A DNA stretch of 64,000 nt. Origin: Pseudomonas sp. B21-023. Lineage in GTDB: Bacteria > Pseudomonadota > Gammaproteobacteria > Pseudomonadales > Pseudomonadaceae. Shown here piece by piece: positions 53,689-62,556 of the stretch. Numbering within the stretch: position 1 is the stretch's first letter; every line of letters begins with the position of its first letter. The stretch covers positions 2,267,501 to 2,331,500 of the forward strand of contig NZ_CP087190.1 in NCBI RefSeq assembly GCF_024749165.1, written 5' to 3'. Position numbers and translations under genes: made by a program. A model generated the notes under the pieces. The model had not been told where the DNA came from and made no database searches. It was given only the letters and a program-made list of their open reading frames with translations.

Positions 53689-54558
53689 TCAGCCCTGACC
53701 GAGCGCCTTGACCACCTGTTCGACACTGGCCTTGAGCCCGGCCACGGTATCGTCCGCGTCGCTCTCCACCACCAGCAGCTTCGCCCCGGCGGCGGCGATC
53801 ACTTCTGCCACCTTGGCATCGGGCTGGCGATGGTGCAGCACCAGCGCCACGTCCTGCGCCTTGAGGTTGTCTCCAAGCGCCTTGAGCGCCGCTTCGTCCC
53901 ACTTGTCGTCGGCCGGCAGCGCCTGCTCGACCACGTCCAGGTTCAGCCCGCTGGCCAGGTAGCCCAGGCGTTCGGACAGGCTGACCACGGTCAGGTTGTC
54001 GACCTCGGCCAGTCGCGTCTGGCTGTTGGCGGTCAGCTCCAGCATCTGCCGCTTGATACCGGCCAGGTTGGCCTGGATCTTCGCTTTGTCCGCTGGCGAA
54101 AGGCGCTCCAGGTCATTGGCCACCACGTCAGCCATGCGCCCCAGGTTGGTTGGGTTGAGCCAGGGGTAGGCGGCGAAGGCTTCGTCGCCCTTGACCGCGA
54201 TGCCGGGCAGGGCGCCGTCCACCGGGCGCGCGGCGTCGATCTCGACGATACGGATATTGCTGCGCCGGGCCATGGGGTAGAGCGGGTCGTCGCGCCATAT
54301 CGAGCGCACGCCGATCACCGCGTCGGCCTGTTGCGCCACCTTCTGCAGGCTGGCGCCACCACGGCCGCTGAAATACGAAGGTTGACGGCTGGCCGGCAGG
54401 TTGGCCGGAGCGGCGCGCTTGAGCTGCACCGAGGTTCCCTCGAGCAAGGCGCTGGCCAGGCTGTGGGTCACCGGCAGGGTGGTCAGTACTTCGGTGGCGC
54501 CCGCCAGCAGCGGCAGGCCGCTCAGGGCCAGGGCCAGGGTGAGTTTTTTCAGGTTCAT
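53689..54558 (-). CDS. fpvF: FpvF-like periplasmic metal/siderophore-binding protein
   Basis: A 289-residue ABC solute-binding protein of the zinc/manganese cluster-9 type with a Sec signal (MNLKKLTLALALSGLPLLAGA). It has AVIGVRSIWRDD, AAYPWLNPTNLGRMADVVA and HHRQPDAKVAEVI. In P. aeruginosa FpvF together with FpvC binds ferripyoverdine or its iron in the periplasm. The start ATG 54558 overlaps fpvE by four bases. A longer frame to 55461 reads through fpvE out of frame. Last gene of the leftward fpv operon. Confidence 0.85.
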   Translation of the reverse strand: MNLKKLTLALALSGLPLLAGATEVLTTLPVTHSLASALLEGTSVQLKRAAPANLPASRQPSYFSGRGGASLQKVAQQADAVIGVRSIWRDDPLYPMARRSNIRIVEIDAARPVDGALPGIAVKGDEAFAAYPWLNPTNLGRMADVVANDLERLSPADKAKIQANLAGIKRQMLELTANSQTRLAEVDNLTVVSLSERLGYLASGLNLDVVEQALPADDKWDEAALKALGDNLKAQDVALVLHHRQPDAKVAEVIAAAGAKLLVVESDADDTVAGLKASVEQVVKALGQG

Positions 54559-55454
54559 GCCGGGTTTCCTTGCAGGCGTGGGACGAGGGCGCGGGCCAGG
54601 GCGGCGAGGGCGAAGCAGATCCCGGCGACCAGGATGATCGCCGCGCCCGAGGGCACCGGCAGGTCGAAGACGATCGGCAGCAGGATGCCGAGCAACGTAC
54701 TGAGGGTGGCGATGATCACCGAGACGAAGAAGAAGCCCTTGAGCGACTGGCTGACCAGCCGTGCCGCCGCCGCCGGGATCACCAGCAGGGCGCCGACCAG
54801 GATCGCGCCGATTACCTTGACCGAGGCCACGGTGACCAGGGTCACCAGCACCACGAACAGGTAGTCCAGGGTCTTCACCGCCACCCCGCGCACCGCCGCC
54901 AGCTGCGGGTTGAAACTGGCCAGCATGATGCGGTTGTACAACGGCAGTGCCAGCGCCAGCACCAGCACCGCGACGATGCCCAGCACCAGCAGGTCCTGGG
55001 CGCTGACGGTAAGCACCGAGCCGAACAGCACGTTCTCGAGGATGTGCACGTTGATCTTGCCGGCCAGCATCAACAACAAGCTTGCGCCCAGGGCCAGCGA
55101 CACCGAGAGGAACACGCCGATCAGGGTGTCCGGCGACAGACCGGTGCGGTTGCGCAGGAAGTTGAGGAGGATGCCGAACAGCAGGCAGTAGCCGAACAGG
55201 CTGCCGTACGGGCCAGTGTAGGGCTCGCCGAGCAGGATGCCGATGGCCACCCCGGTGAGCGCCGCGTGGCCGACCGCCTCGGAGAAGAAGGCAAAGCGCT
55301 TGACCACCACCAGGGTGCCCAGGCCGCCGAGTACCGGGCCGATCATCACGCCCGCCAGCAGGGCGTTGACCACGAAGCCATAGGCCAGCGCCTCGGGCAG
55401 ATAGCCAGCCGTGGCCCAGTCCTGGACCAGTTGGCGCAAGGTTTCGAAACTCAT
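54555..55454 (-). CDS. fpvE: FpvE-like ABC transporter permease
   Basis: A 299-residue inner-membrane permease of the metal ABC-3 (ZnuB/MntB) family with eight or nine hydrophobic helices. The conserved region GHAALTGVAIGILLGEPYTG occurs early, and ATLSTLLGILLPIVFDLPVPSG late. ATG 55454 overlaps the fpvD stop by one base. It forms the channel for iron released from pyoverdine, together with FpvD and FpvC/FpvF. Confidence 0.87.
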   Translation of the reverse strand: MSFETLRQLVQDWATAGYLPEALAYGFVVNALLAGVMIGPVLGGLGTLVVVKRFAFFSEAVGHAALTGVAIGILLGEPYTGPYGSLFGYCLLFGILLNFLRNRTGLSPDTLIGVFLSVSLALGASLLLMLAGKINVHILENVLFGSVLTVSAQDLLVLGIVAVLVLALALPLYNRIMLASFNPQLAAVRGVAVKTLDYLFVVLVTLVTVASVKVIGAILVGALLVIPAAAARLVSQSLKGFFFVSVIIATLSTLLGILLPIVFDLPVPSGAAIILVAGICFALAALARALVPRLQGNPA

Positions 55455-56200
55455 CAGGCAAGGCTCTCGCTGCGCGGGTGGACGGAGAACAGTCCGAGCA
55501 GGCGCTCGGGAGTCAAGGCCTGGGCTGGTGGGGCGTCGAACAGCACCTGGCGGCTCAGCCCGGTGACGCGGTCGGCCAGGCGTAGCACCGCTTCGAGGTC
55601 GTGCTCGATCCACAGCACGGTGGTGCCGGCCTGGCGCCAGCCGTGCAGCAGTTGCTCGAACACCTGGATACCGGCCTCGTCGAGGGCCGACATCGGCTCG
55701 TCCAGCACCAGCAACTGCGGTTCGGGGATCAGCCCCTGGGCCAGCAGCACGCGCTGGCGCTCGCCGCCGGAGAGGGCGCCCATGCGCCGCTTGCGCTTGT
55801 CGAGCATGCCCACCCGTTGCAGCGCCGCGTCGATTTCCGGGCGCACGCGCCGCGACAGGCCGAGGAACGCCGGACGGCGCTGGCACATGGCGGCCATGAA
55901 GTCGTCCACGGTCATCGGCAGGCCGCGGTCGAACTCCAGGGCCTGGGGCACGTAGCCGATCACCTCGCGCTCGCCGGGCCAGTGCAGGGTCAGCTGGCCC
56001 TGGTGCGGCATCTGCCCGAGCAAGGTCTTGATCAGCGAGCTCTTGCCGCCGCCGTTGGGGCCGACAATGGCGTGTACGCTGCCCGGGGCGACACTGAAAC
56101 GCACGTTTTCGAGGATGCGCGTGCGGCCGAGGGTGAGGTCGATGCCGTCGAACTCGATGCGCGGCCCGCAGGCGCTGGTGAAGTTGGCGGCGGCGGTCAC
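55454..56200 (-). CDS. fpvD: FpvD-like ABC transporter ATPase
   Basis: A 248-residue nucleotide-binding protein. It has Walker A GPNGGGKSSLIK (about 47-58), the ABC signature LSGGERQRVLL, Walker B LLVLDEPMSALDE and the switch His in WIEHDLEAV. It energises the FpvE permease. It overlaps fpvC by four bases and fpvE by one. Confidence 0.92.
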   Translation of the reverse strand: MTAAANFTSACGPRIEFDGIDLTLGRTRILENVRFSVAPGSVHAIVGPNGGGKSSLIKTLLGQMPHQGQLTLHWPGEREVIGYVPQALEFDRGLPMTVDDFMAAMCQRRPAFLGLSRRVRPEIDAALQRVGMLDKRKRRMGALSGGERQRVLLAQGLIPEPQLLVLDEPMSALDEAGIQVFEQLLHGWRQAGTTVLWIEHDLEAVLRLADRVTGLSRQVLFDAPPAQALTPERLLGLFSVHPRSESLA

Positions 56201-57108
56201 GTGCGGTTCTCCTGGATGGCCTGGACCACGGTGTCGAGGTTGCGCTTCATCTCCACCTCGTACTTCTCCTTGGTGTAGTCGCCGTAGGAAATGTGGGTGA
56301 GCGGGTATATGCGCACGCCGGACTCGCGGTGGATGGTGTCGACATAGGCCGAGGGGAAGTCCATCTCCGAGAAGATCACCTTCACGTCCAGCGCCTTGAG
56401 CTGGTCGATGGTCTTCTTCAACTGCGCCGGGCTCGGCTCGATACCATGGGCAGGCTCCACCACGGCGGTGACTTCCAGGCCAAAGTCACGCACCAGGTAG
56501 TCGTAGGCAGCGTGGATGGTGGCCACGCGGAAGGTCGCGTCCGGCGCCTGGGTGACCTTGGCCAGGGCCTCGGCACGCAAGCCACGCAGGCGCTTGGCGT
56601 AGGCACGGGCATTTTGCGTATAGAACCTGGCGTTGTCCGGATCGAGCTTGCCCAGTTCGCGGGCGATGTTGTTGACCTGGGCGATGGTGGCGCTGATCGA
56701 CAGGAAGGTGTGCGGGTTGACCACCTTGCCGGCGCCGCGGGCGGCGATGCCGGTGGCCGCCAGCAGCGGCACGTTGGCGTTGGACTCGATGGTCCTGATG
56801 TCGGGCTTTTCGCTGGCGGCGATCATGCGGTCGGCGAAGTCGTCGTGGCCGACGCCGTTGAGCACGATCACGTCGAGGCTGCCGATACGCTTGATGTCCT
56901 CGGCGCGCGGCTCGTAGGCATGCGGGTTGAAACCGGCCGGGATCAGCGGCACCACTTCGGCCTTGTCGCCGACAATGTTGCTCACGTAGCTGTAGTAGGG
57001 ATGCAGGGTGATGCCGATGCGCAGGGGCTTGCCGTTGTCGGCGAGGGCCAGGGCGGGCAGGGCGCAGGCCAGGAGCAGCGCCAGGGTGTGGCGGGCGAAG
57101 CGGAGCAT
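56197..57108 (-). CDS. fpvC: FpvC-like periplasmic metal-binding protein
   Basis: A 303-residue cluster-9 solute-binding protein with a Sec signal (MLRFARHTLALLLACALPALALA). Metal-ligand blocks are IPAGFNPHAYEPRAEDI, NGVGHDDFADRMI, VNPHTFLSI and ATIHAAYDYLVRDFG. PA2407 (FpvC) of P. aeruginosa is the positional equivalent, acting as the iron chelator after reduction. It is followed by the ATPase with a four-base overlap. Confidence 0.88.
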   Translation of the reverse strand: MLRFARHTLALLLACALPALALADNGKPLRIGITLHPYYSYVSNIVGDKAEVVPLIPAGFNPHAYEPRAEDIKRIGSLDVIVLNGVGHDDFADRMIAASEKPDIRTIESNANVPLLAATGIAARGAGKVVNPHTFLSISATIAQVNNIARELGKLDPDNARFYTQNARAYAKRLRGLRAEALAKVTQAPDATFRVATIHAAYDYLVRDFGLEVTAVVEPAHGIEPSPAQLKKTIDQLKALDVKVIFSEMDFPSAYVDTIHRESGVRIYPLTHISYGDYTKEKYEVEMKRNLDTVVQAIQENRT

Positions 57109-57118
57109 GGGCAGGTCC

Positions 57119-57688
57119 TTAGTGACGGTGTTGGCGGGTGACCCCGGCGTCGTAGTGGGTGACGATCTGCTGCCAGCCGGCGGCGATCAGCGCATCGCTG
57201 TCCAGCGCGTCCGGGGGCAGGGCGGTGCTGTCGCGGCGCAGCCAGACATCCGGCTGGGCATCGCTGGCGGCTGGCAGGATCACCAGGAAGCTGCCGGCCA
57301 CCTGGGCGTCCTGGCTGCGTCCAAGGTAGGCACCGTTGGCCAACAACGACCACTGGTGGCTGCCGCGGCTCTGGCTGCTGGCGTCGCTGACGAAGGGTGG
57401 CAGCCCCTCGTCGGCCAGGGCTTGGGCATCCGGGGCGACGCCATTGTCCTCGCGCAGTGCGCGGATCTCCTCGACGGCCACCCACAGGTCGGTGTGGATG
57501 CCCTGTTCGGCGGCATTGAGGTCGCGGCGGGCGTCAAGCTGGTGGGCGGCGATGGCCTGTTCATCCTCGCGTTCGCCGCGCACGGCCACCACGCTTGCGG
57601 CCAGCACCACGATCAGCACGGCGGCCAGCAGCACGTAGAGGGTCTCGTGCCCGGCACCGGCCGGGCGCACCACCTGGGCGCGGCTCAT
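57119..57688 (-). CDS. fpvK: FpvK-like membrane-anchored protein
   Basis: A 189-residue protein with one N-terminal membrane helix (ETLYVLLAAVLIVVLAASVVA, about 15-35), a helical region and a C-terminus rich in His (TRQHRH). It corresponds in place and size to P. aeruginosa FpvK. It supports iron release from pyoverdine. The biochemical role is unclear. It overlaps fpvJ by four bases and lies ten bases before fpvC. Confidence 0.8.
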   Translation of the reverse strand: MSRAQVVRPAGAGHETLYVLLAAVLIVVLAASVVAVRGEREDEQAIAAHQLDARRDLNAAEQGIHTDLWVAVEEIRALREDNGVAPDAQALADEGLPPFVSDASSQSRGSHQWSLLANGAYLGRSQDAQVAGSFLVILPAASDAQPDVWLRRDSTALPPDALDSDALIAAGWQQIVTHYDAGVTRQHRH

Positions 57689-58002
57689 GGCGCACCGATG
57701 TCGGCGTGGTCGACTTCCACCACGTGGCCGGGGCCGGCGTCGAACAGCACGTAGAACTCGCCGTCGGGGCGCTTGAAGGTCAGGGTCGAGTCATCGCCGA
57801 GCTTGCTCGCCACCAGCACTTGTTCGTCGTAGCCGATCACGTCCAGGGTCACCCCCGGTGCGCCGCTGCCGTCGGAGAAACCGCCCTTGCAGGTGATCTG
57901 CTCGCCGTGCTCGGTGCACTCGCACATGGGGTTGTGCGCCAGCGCCGGGGTGGCGGCCAGGGCCAAGAGGGGCAGGGCCAGCCTGCGCATCAGCTGTTTC
58001 AT
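57685..58002 (-). CDS. fpvJ: FpvJ-like small periplasmic protein
   Basis: A 105-residue protein with a Sec signal (MKQLMRRLALPLLALAATPALA) and three Cys in the mature part (NPMCECTEHGEQITCKGG), possibly metal-binding. The mature domain is a small beta-sandwich-like sequence. It corresponds to FpvJ of P. aeruginosa, and overlaps its neighbours by four bases on both sides, indicating tight coupling. Confidence 0.8.
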   Translation of the reverse strand: MKQLMRRLALPLLALAATPALAHNPMCECTEHGEQITCKGGFSDGSGAPGVTLDVIGYDEQVLVASKLGDDSTLTFKRPDGEFYVLFDAGPGHVVEVDHADIGAP

Positions 58003-58535
58003 TTGTTGCCTCCTTGTTTTTCAAGCCAGGCCGCGGTGGCGGGGGATGCCTTGGCCAGCGGCACCGAGGCCTGGTACATCTTGCCGTCCCAGCCTTCGAT
58101 GGTGATCCAGATGTCGGCGTCGGGGCGGGTGCGTGGCGGGATCGGCAACGAGGTGCCCATGCGCGCCGGCGCGCCGAAGAAGATCGTGCCGGCGGCGCGC
58201 AGGCTGCGCGGCTTGCCCACCCGCAGGTAGATGGCCTTGGCGCCGTCGTTGCAGTTGCCGCAGGCGGCGTTGAAAGCCTTGAAGTAGCCGGCCGGGCCTT
58301 CGGCGCGCGGGGCTTCGTCGCGCAGCTCGGCCAGGTCCAGTGTCCAGCGCCCGACCTGGACGTCCTGGATGATGTTGGCGCCCAGGCCGCTGTCGCCGCG
58401 GAACAGGCTGGCGTCGGCGAAGTACTTGGGCATGAAGCCCAGCGGCACGAGGATCAGCAGGATGTTCAGGTGGAAGCGCCATTTCAGCCACAGCTGCTTC
58501 AGGCCGCTGGGCGGCAGGGTGTCGGTCTGGCTCAA
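57999..58535 (-). CDS. fpvH: FpvH-like membrane protein
   Basis: A 178-residue protein with a single N-terminal membrane helix (FHLNILLILVPLGFMPKYF) and a periplasmic domain containing a CxxC motif (AACGNCNDG). It matches FpvH of P. aeruginosa by place and size. FpvH assists the FpvG reductase in releasing iron from pyoverdine. It overlaps fpvG and fpvJ by four bases each. Confidence 0.82.
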   Translation of the reverse strand: MSQTDTLPPSGLKQLWLKWRFHLNILLILVPLGFMPKYFADASLFRGDSGLGANIIQDVQVGRWTLDLAELRDEAPRAEGPAGYFKAFNAACGNCNDGAKAIYLRVGKPRSLRAAGTIFFGAPARMGTSLPIPPRTRPDADIWITIEGWDGKMYQASVPLAKASPATAAWLEKQGGNK

Positions 58536-59716
58536 GAGTGGGCCTCCAGGGTGATTGGGCGCGCCGGGCGTTCGCCGCGCTTGAGGGCGGCGCGGGTGGC
58601 CTGGGCGGTGCGTTTGGTCCAGATCAGCAGGCCGCTGAACACCATCAAGGTCAGCACCAGGCCGAAGAAGAACCAGATCAGCTTGATCGCCAGGCCACCG
58701 AAGTCACCGGTGTGCAGGGGGCGCATGGATTCGGTGACGAACTCCAGGGCCGAGCGGTCGCCGAGCAGGAACTGGGCGTCGACGTTGCGCGTGTAGGGGT
58801 TGACCTCGGCGGTCTGGAACATCAGCGGGTACCAGCCGCGGCCGCCCATGCTGTAGTGGCTGTAGGCGGTGGCGGGCAGCGAGATGAAGCTGACGTCCAG
58901 GCCCGGGACCGCCTGGGTGGCGATGCGCGCCGCCTCGTCCAGGTCGATGCGTGGCGCCGGGCTGCCGTCGGGGGTTTGCGGGACCTGCTGGCGGGCGATC
59001 ACCGGCGTGACGGGCTCGCTGGAAATCGTCACGTGATTGTCGCCGAGGATCGCCTGGATCAGGAACCAGGTGCCGGTGATGGAGATCACCGCGATGAACC
59101 AGATCGACCACACGCCGGCCAGGCGGTGCAGGTCGCCCCAGAAGATCCGCCGGCCATGGCCGGTGCGCACGGGCTTGAAGAAGCCGCGCCAGAATTTCTT
59201 GTACACCACCAGCCCGGTGACCAGCGAGGCGAGCATCGGCAGCCCGAGCAGCGACACCAGGTACCAGCCCCAGCTGTAGCCGTTGCTGAAGGGCACCAGC
59301 CACCAGCCGTGCAGGGCGCGGGTGAAGGCTTCGAAGTCGAAGTCCGGGCGCTGGCCCTGGATGGCCCCGCTGTACGGGTTGACGTAGAGCAGCGCGTTGG
59401 TGCCGTCGGCGCGGGTCACCGAGGCCTGCAGGGCGAAGTGCGAACCGTCCGGCTGGCTGAAGAAACGCACCGCCAGGTCCGGTTCGGCCTTGTGCATCGC
59501 GTCGAGCACTTGCTGGTAGCTCATGCGCTGGCTGTCGTCGTCGGGCTTGCTGGCGCGCACGTCGGCGTTGGCCAGCCAGACGATTTCTTGGCTGACCACC
59601 GCGAGCATGCCGGTGAAGCAGACGATCAGGACGAAGAACCAGATCGGCAGGGCAAGCCAGCTGTGCACCAGAAACCACAGCTTGGAATTGGATTTCTTTC
59701 TCGATTGTCGGGCCAT
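58532..59716 (-). CDS. fpvG: FpvG-like PepSY inner-membrane ferripyoverdine reductase
   Basis: A 394-residue PepSY-associated transmembrane protein with four or more membrane helices. Typical blocks are LVHSWLALPIWFFVLIVCFTG, LHGWWLVPFSNGYSWGWYL and FWGDLHRLAGVWSIWFIAV. Conserved His residues in the helices fit haem or electron transfer. FpvG is the inner-membrane reductase of Fe-pyoverdine. I set the start at MARQSRKK (59716). An extension of 33 residues is not conserved in the paralogue. It couples to fpvH by a four-base overlap. Confidence 0.86.
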   Translation of the reverse strand: MARQSRKKSNSKLWFLVHSWLALPIWFFVLIVCFTGMLAVVSQEIVWLANADVRASKPDDDSQRMSYQQVLDAMHKAEPDLAVRFFSQPDGSHFALQASVTRADGTNALLYVNPYSGAIQGQRPDFDFEAFTRALHGWWLVPFSNGYSWGWYLVSLLGLPMLASLVTGLVVYKKFWRGFFKPVRTGHGRRIFWGDLHRLAGVWSIWFIAVISITGTWFLIQAILGDNHVTISSEPVTPVIARQQVPQTPDGSPAPRIDLDEAARIATQAVPGLDVSFISLPATAYSHYSMGGRGWYPLMFQTAEVNPYTRNVDAQFLLGDRSALEFVTESMRPLHTGDFGGLAIKLIWFFFGLVLTLMVFSGLLIWTKRTAQATRAALKRGERPARPITLEAHS

Positions 59717-59783
59717 CGGTCGGTCTTCTGCATAAAAAAATACGGTCGAGTCTGTGCTCAACCTGGAGGGCTGCATAAGTAAG

Positions 59784-59802
59784 GACGAATGAGAATCAGA
59801 AA
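59784..59802 (-). promoter_or_regulatory. Possible Fur box before fpvG
   Basis: On the minus strand the sequence reads TCTGATTCTCATTCGTC in the 114-base gap between the two PepSY genes. This resembles a Fur operator (repeats of the GATAAT type), with TGATTCTCATT being a common variant. It would give iron-controlled expression of fpvG and the genes after it. No PvdS box was seen for this operon. Confidence 0.4.
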
Positions 59803-59830
59803 GCTGCCAAAGCAAATGAAAGAAAATGTT

Positions 59831-61024
59831 TCAAGAACTGGACGTGACCTCCGTTGCAACCGGCTGCTTGGCCGTGCGCGCCTGCTTTTGGCTGCGCTTG
59901 AGCGCGTTGGCGGTGGCCAGGGCGGTACGTTTGCTCCAGATCAGCAGGCCGCTGAGCACCATCATGCTCAGCAGCAGGCCGAAGAAGAACCAGATCAGCT
60001 TGGTGGTCAGGCCGGCGAACTCGCCGGTGTGCAACGGGCGCATGGACTCGGTGACGATTTCAACCGCCTTGCGATCGCCCAGCAAGCGGCTGGCTTCCAT
60101 CTTGCCGGTATAAGGGTTGATCTCGGCTTTCTGGTACACCAGTGGATACCAGCTCATGCCACCGATGCTCAGATGGGCATAGGCGTTGCTGGGGAAGCCG
60201 ACGTAGTCGACGGTGAAACCCGGGATTTCGCGCTGGGTGATCCTGACGGCCTCGTCCGGGCTGATCATCGGCGTCGGACTGCCGTCGGCGGTCAGTGGCA
60301 CCGTCTCCCGTGCCACCACCGGCACGATGGGCTGGCTGGAGATGGCGATATGGTTGTCGGCGAGCAGGGCCTTGATCAGGAACCAGGTGCCGGTGATGGA
60401 AATCACCGCGATGAACCAGATCGACCAGATGCCGCTCAGGCGGTGGAAATCGCCCCAGAAGATCCGCGCGCCCTGATTGAACCGCAAGGTTGGCTTGAAG
60501 AAACCTTTCCAGAAACGTTTGTAGATCACCAGGCCGGTGACCAGCGAAGCCAGCATCGGCAGCCCGAGCAGTGACACCAGGTACCAGCCCCAGCTGTAGC
60601 CATTGGTGTGCGGCACCAGCCACCAGCCGTGCAGGGCGCGGGTGAATTCCTCGAAGTTGAACTGCGGGGGAACGCCCTGGATATGCCCGGTGTAGGGGTT
60701 GACGTAGACCCTCAGCGTGCGGCCGTCAGGGTAAGTGACATCCGACAGCATGGCGAAGTGCGACTCGCTCAGGGTCATCAGGCTGGCCACGGCGATGCCG
60801 GGCTCGTCGCGCTGCATGGCCACCAGCAGCTCGTCGTAGGACAACCGCCGGGCGTCATCCGAAGGCGGATTGGCGCGGGTTTCCGGATTGGCCAGCCAGA
60901 CGATCTCCTTGCTGATCACCGCCAGGGTGCCGGTGACGCAGACGATGAGCACGAAGAACCAGATGGGCAGCGCCAGCCAGCTGTGCACGAGGAACCAGAT
61001 TTTCGAGCGTGACTTTTTCGACAT
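59831..61024 (-). CDS. Second PepSY-domain reductase, FpvG paralogue
   Basis: A 397-residue protein clearly paralogous to the gene after it: LVHSWLALPIWFFVLIVC, EEFTRALHGWWLVPHTNGYS, LGLPMLASLVTGLVIYK and ESMRPLHTGEFAGLTTKLIW repeat with few changes. P. aeruginosa has one fpvG here, so this is a tandem duplication. It is the first gene of the leftward operon and diverges from the hydroxylase gene. It may reduce a different ferrisiderophore or act as a partner of the first copy. Confidence 0.85.
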   Translation of the reverse strand: MSKKSRSKIWFLVHSWLALPIWFFVLIVCVTGTLAVISKEIVWLANPETRANPPSDDARRLSYDELLVAMQRDEPGIAVASLMTLSESHFAMLSDVTYPDGRTLRVYVNPYTGHIQGVPPQFNFEEFTRALHGWWLVPHTNGYSWGWYLVSLLGLPMLASLVTGLVIYKRFWKGFFKPTLRFNQGARIFWGDFHRLSGIWSIWFIAVISITGTWFLIKALLADNHIAISSQPIVPVVARETVPLTADGSPTPMISPDEAVRITQREIPGFTVDYVGFPSNAYAHLSIGGMSWYPLVYQKAEINPYTGKMEASRLLGDRKAVEIVTESMRPLHTGEFAGLTTKLIWFFFGLLLSMMVLSGLLIWSKRTALATANALKRSQKQARTAKQPVATEVTSSS

Positions 61025-61172
61025 GGGTACACAGTGTCAATGGCGAATTAAGGGGCGGATTGCCCGGCCGTATCAGAAAGAGACGCATGAGCAGGGCAAA
61101 ACCTGATGGGGTAATTGCAAGCAAGTGTTTCCAGGTTGCCCTGCCTGTTGCTGCGGGTTCCTGCGCAGGGAC

Positions 61173-61196
61173 TAATTTGCCTGCGCCCCGAAACGT
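61173..61196 (+). promoter_or_regulatory. PvdS iron-starvation box before the hydroxylase gene
   Basis: TAATT (61173-61177), 16 bases, then CGT (61194-61196), lying 75 bases upstream of the SyrP-like start in the correct direction. Same form as the box before mbtH. Confidence 0.72.
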
Positions 61197-61270
61197 CCCC
61201 CTATCACCGGATGCGAGCGTGCCCCTGGGCCGTCGCTCCCTTTTCCTTAGGTGTGTACAGGAGGCCCGTC

Positions 61271-62254
61271 ATGGGTGTTGCTGTGGGATTTACAGTGCGT
61301 CCGCTCTTGCCGGAGCAGGGACGTTTGCCATTGCTGGTGGAGGCCGGTGACGACGACACCAGCCTGCTGGATGTGTTCGATGAGCTCAAGGTGCTGGTGG
61401 ACGAGCACCTGTTGCGCGATGGCGGCATCCTGTTCCGTGGTTTCCGCCTGGAGGGCGCCGAGCAATTCCGTCAGTTCGCCGCCAGTTTCGGCCATCCGCT
61501 GCTCAACTACGAGTTCGGCTCCACGCCGCGCACCAACGTCACCCAGGGGGTCTACACCTCCACCGAGTATCCGGCGCACCAGCACATCCCGTTGCACAAC
61601 GAGCAGGCGTACTCGCGCGACTGGCCGATGAAGATCTGGTTCTACAGCATGATCGCGGCAAAGTCCGGCGGCCAGACGCCGATAGCCGACAGTCGCGAGG
61701 TCTATCGCAGGGTACCGGCGCACATTCGCGAGCGCTTCGTCAGCAAGGGCCTGATGTACGTGCGCAATTTTGGCAACGGGCTGGATGTGTCCTGGGAGGA
61801 TGTGTTCAATACCGAGGATCCGCAGGAGGTCGAGGCCTACTGCAAGGCCCATGGCATCACCTGTGAATGGAAGGATGACGGTGAGCTGCGCACGCGCCAG
61901 GTATGCCAGGCGGTGGCCGAGCACCCGGTCACCGGCGACAAGGTCTGGTTCAACCAGGCGCACCTGTTCCATATTTCCAACCTGCCGCCCGAGGTGCGGG
62001 AAAGCCTGCTGGACATCGTCGACGAGGAAGACCTGCCGCGCAACGTCTACTACGGTGACGGTTCGCCCATCGAGGATGAAGTGCTCGACGAGATCCGTGC
62101 GGTGCTCGAGGGCTGCAAGATCAGCTTCCTCTGGCAGGAAGGCGACGTGATGATGCTCGACAACATGCTCGCCGCCCATGCCCGCGCGCCATTCGAAGGC
62201 CCGCGCAAGGTGATTGTGGCGATGGCCGAGGGGCACTCGCTGGGCCAGGGTTGA
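61271..62254 (+). CDS. SyrP-like Fe(II)/2-oxoglutarate hydroxylase (aspartyl beta-hydroxylase)
   Basis: A 327-residue TauD-superfamily dioxygenase. The iron ligands fit His and Glu in PLHNEQAYS (near residue 113) and a distal His in MLAAHARAPFEGPRKV. The latter block also supplies the Arg for 2-oxoglutarate. SyrP-type enzymes hydroxylate aspartyl groups on NRPS carriers. A homologue adjoins the pyoverdine synthetases in P. putida. The nearby synthetase and PvdS box suggest formation of beta-hydroxyaspartate in this pyoverdine. The start ATG 61271 has an AGGAGG site. Confidence 0.87.
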   Translation: MGVAVGFTVRPLLPEQGRLPLLVEAGDDDTSLLDVFDELKVLVDEHLLRDGGILFRGFRLEGAEQFRQFAASFGHPLLNYEFGSTPRTNVTQGVYTSTEYPAHQHIPLHNEQAYSRDWPMKIWFYSMIAAKSGGQTPIADSREVYRRVPAHIRERFVSKGLMYVRNFGNGLDVSWEDVFNTEDPQEVEAYCKAHGITCEWKDDGELRTRQVCQAVAEHPVTGDKVWFNQAHLFHISNLPPEVRESLLDIVDEEDLPRNVYYGDGSPIEDEVLDEIRAVLEGCKISFLWQEGDVMMLDNMLAAHARAPFEGPRKVIVAMAEGHSLGQG

Positions 62255-62272
62255 GGGGGCGGGAGAGTTGCA

Positions 62273-62542
62273 GCGCCTGTGAGATCGAGCGCCGCCCGCG
62301 CGGCGCATCGCGGATGAATCCGCTCCTACATTTGTTGCAACGTGCCGAACCTGTCAGGCCATGGTTGCCAGCCTTGGCGCAAGGCTTGAGACAGGTGGGG
62401 CGGCAGCAATGCCCACCGAAACATCGCGTCTAGCGTACAAGGCTTACAACCATGGCCTATCAGGCATGGCCACGTTGCAACAAATGTAGGAGCGGATTCA
62501 TCCGCGATGCGCCGCGCGGGCGGCGCTCGATCTCGCAGGCGC
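62273..62542. repeat. Long inverted repeat upstream of the pyoverdine NRPS
   Basis: Arms 62273-62344 and 62471-62542 are reverse complements over about 72 bases with essentially one mismatch (including GCGCCGCCCGCGCGGCGC and ATCCGCTCCTACATTTGTTG). The resemblance continues more weakly inwards through GGCCATGGTTG on each side. The unpaired centre is roughly 100 bases. It differs from the other REP family in the window. Together with the promoter this fills the 383-base gap 62255-62637. No gene was seen in it. Confidence 0.85.
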
Positions 62543-62556
62543 CGCCTCGCTCAAGC

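Noticed and set aside
54559..55461. N-terminal extension of the FpvF frame
   Set aside because: The upstream part is fpvE read in another frame. The signal peptide at 54558 and the four-base overlap define the start.
61025..61170. A PvdS box for the leftward PepSY/fpv operon
   Set aside because: The only AATTA on the plus strand here (61046-61050) lacks ACG at the required spacing.
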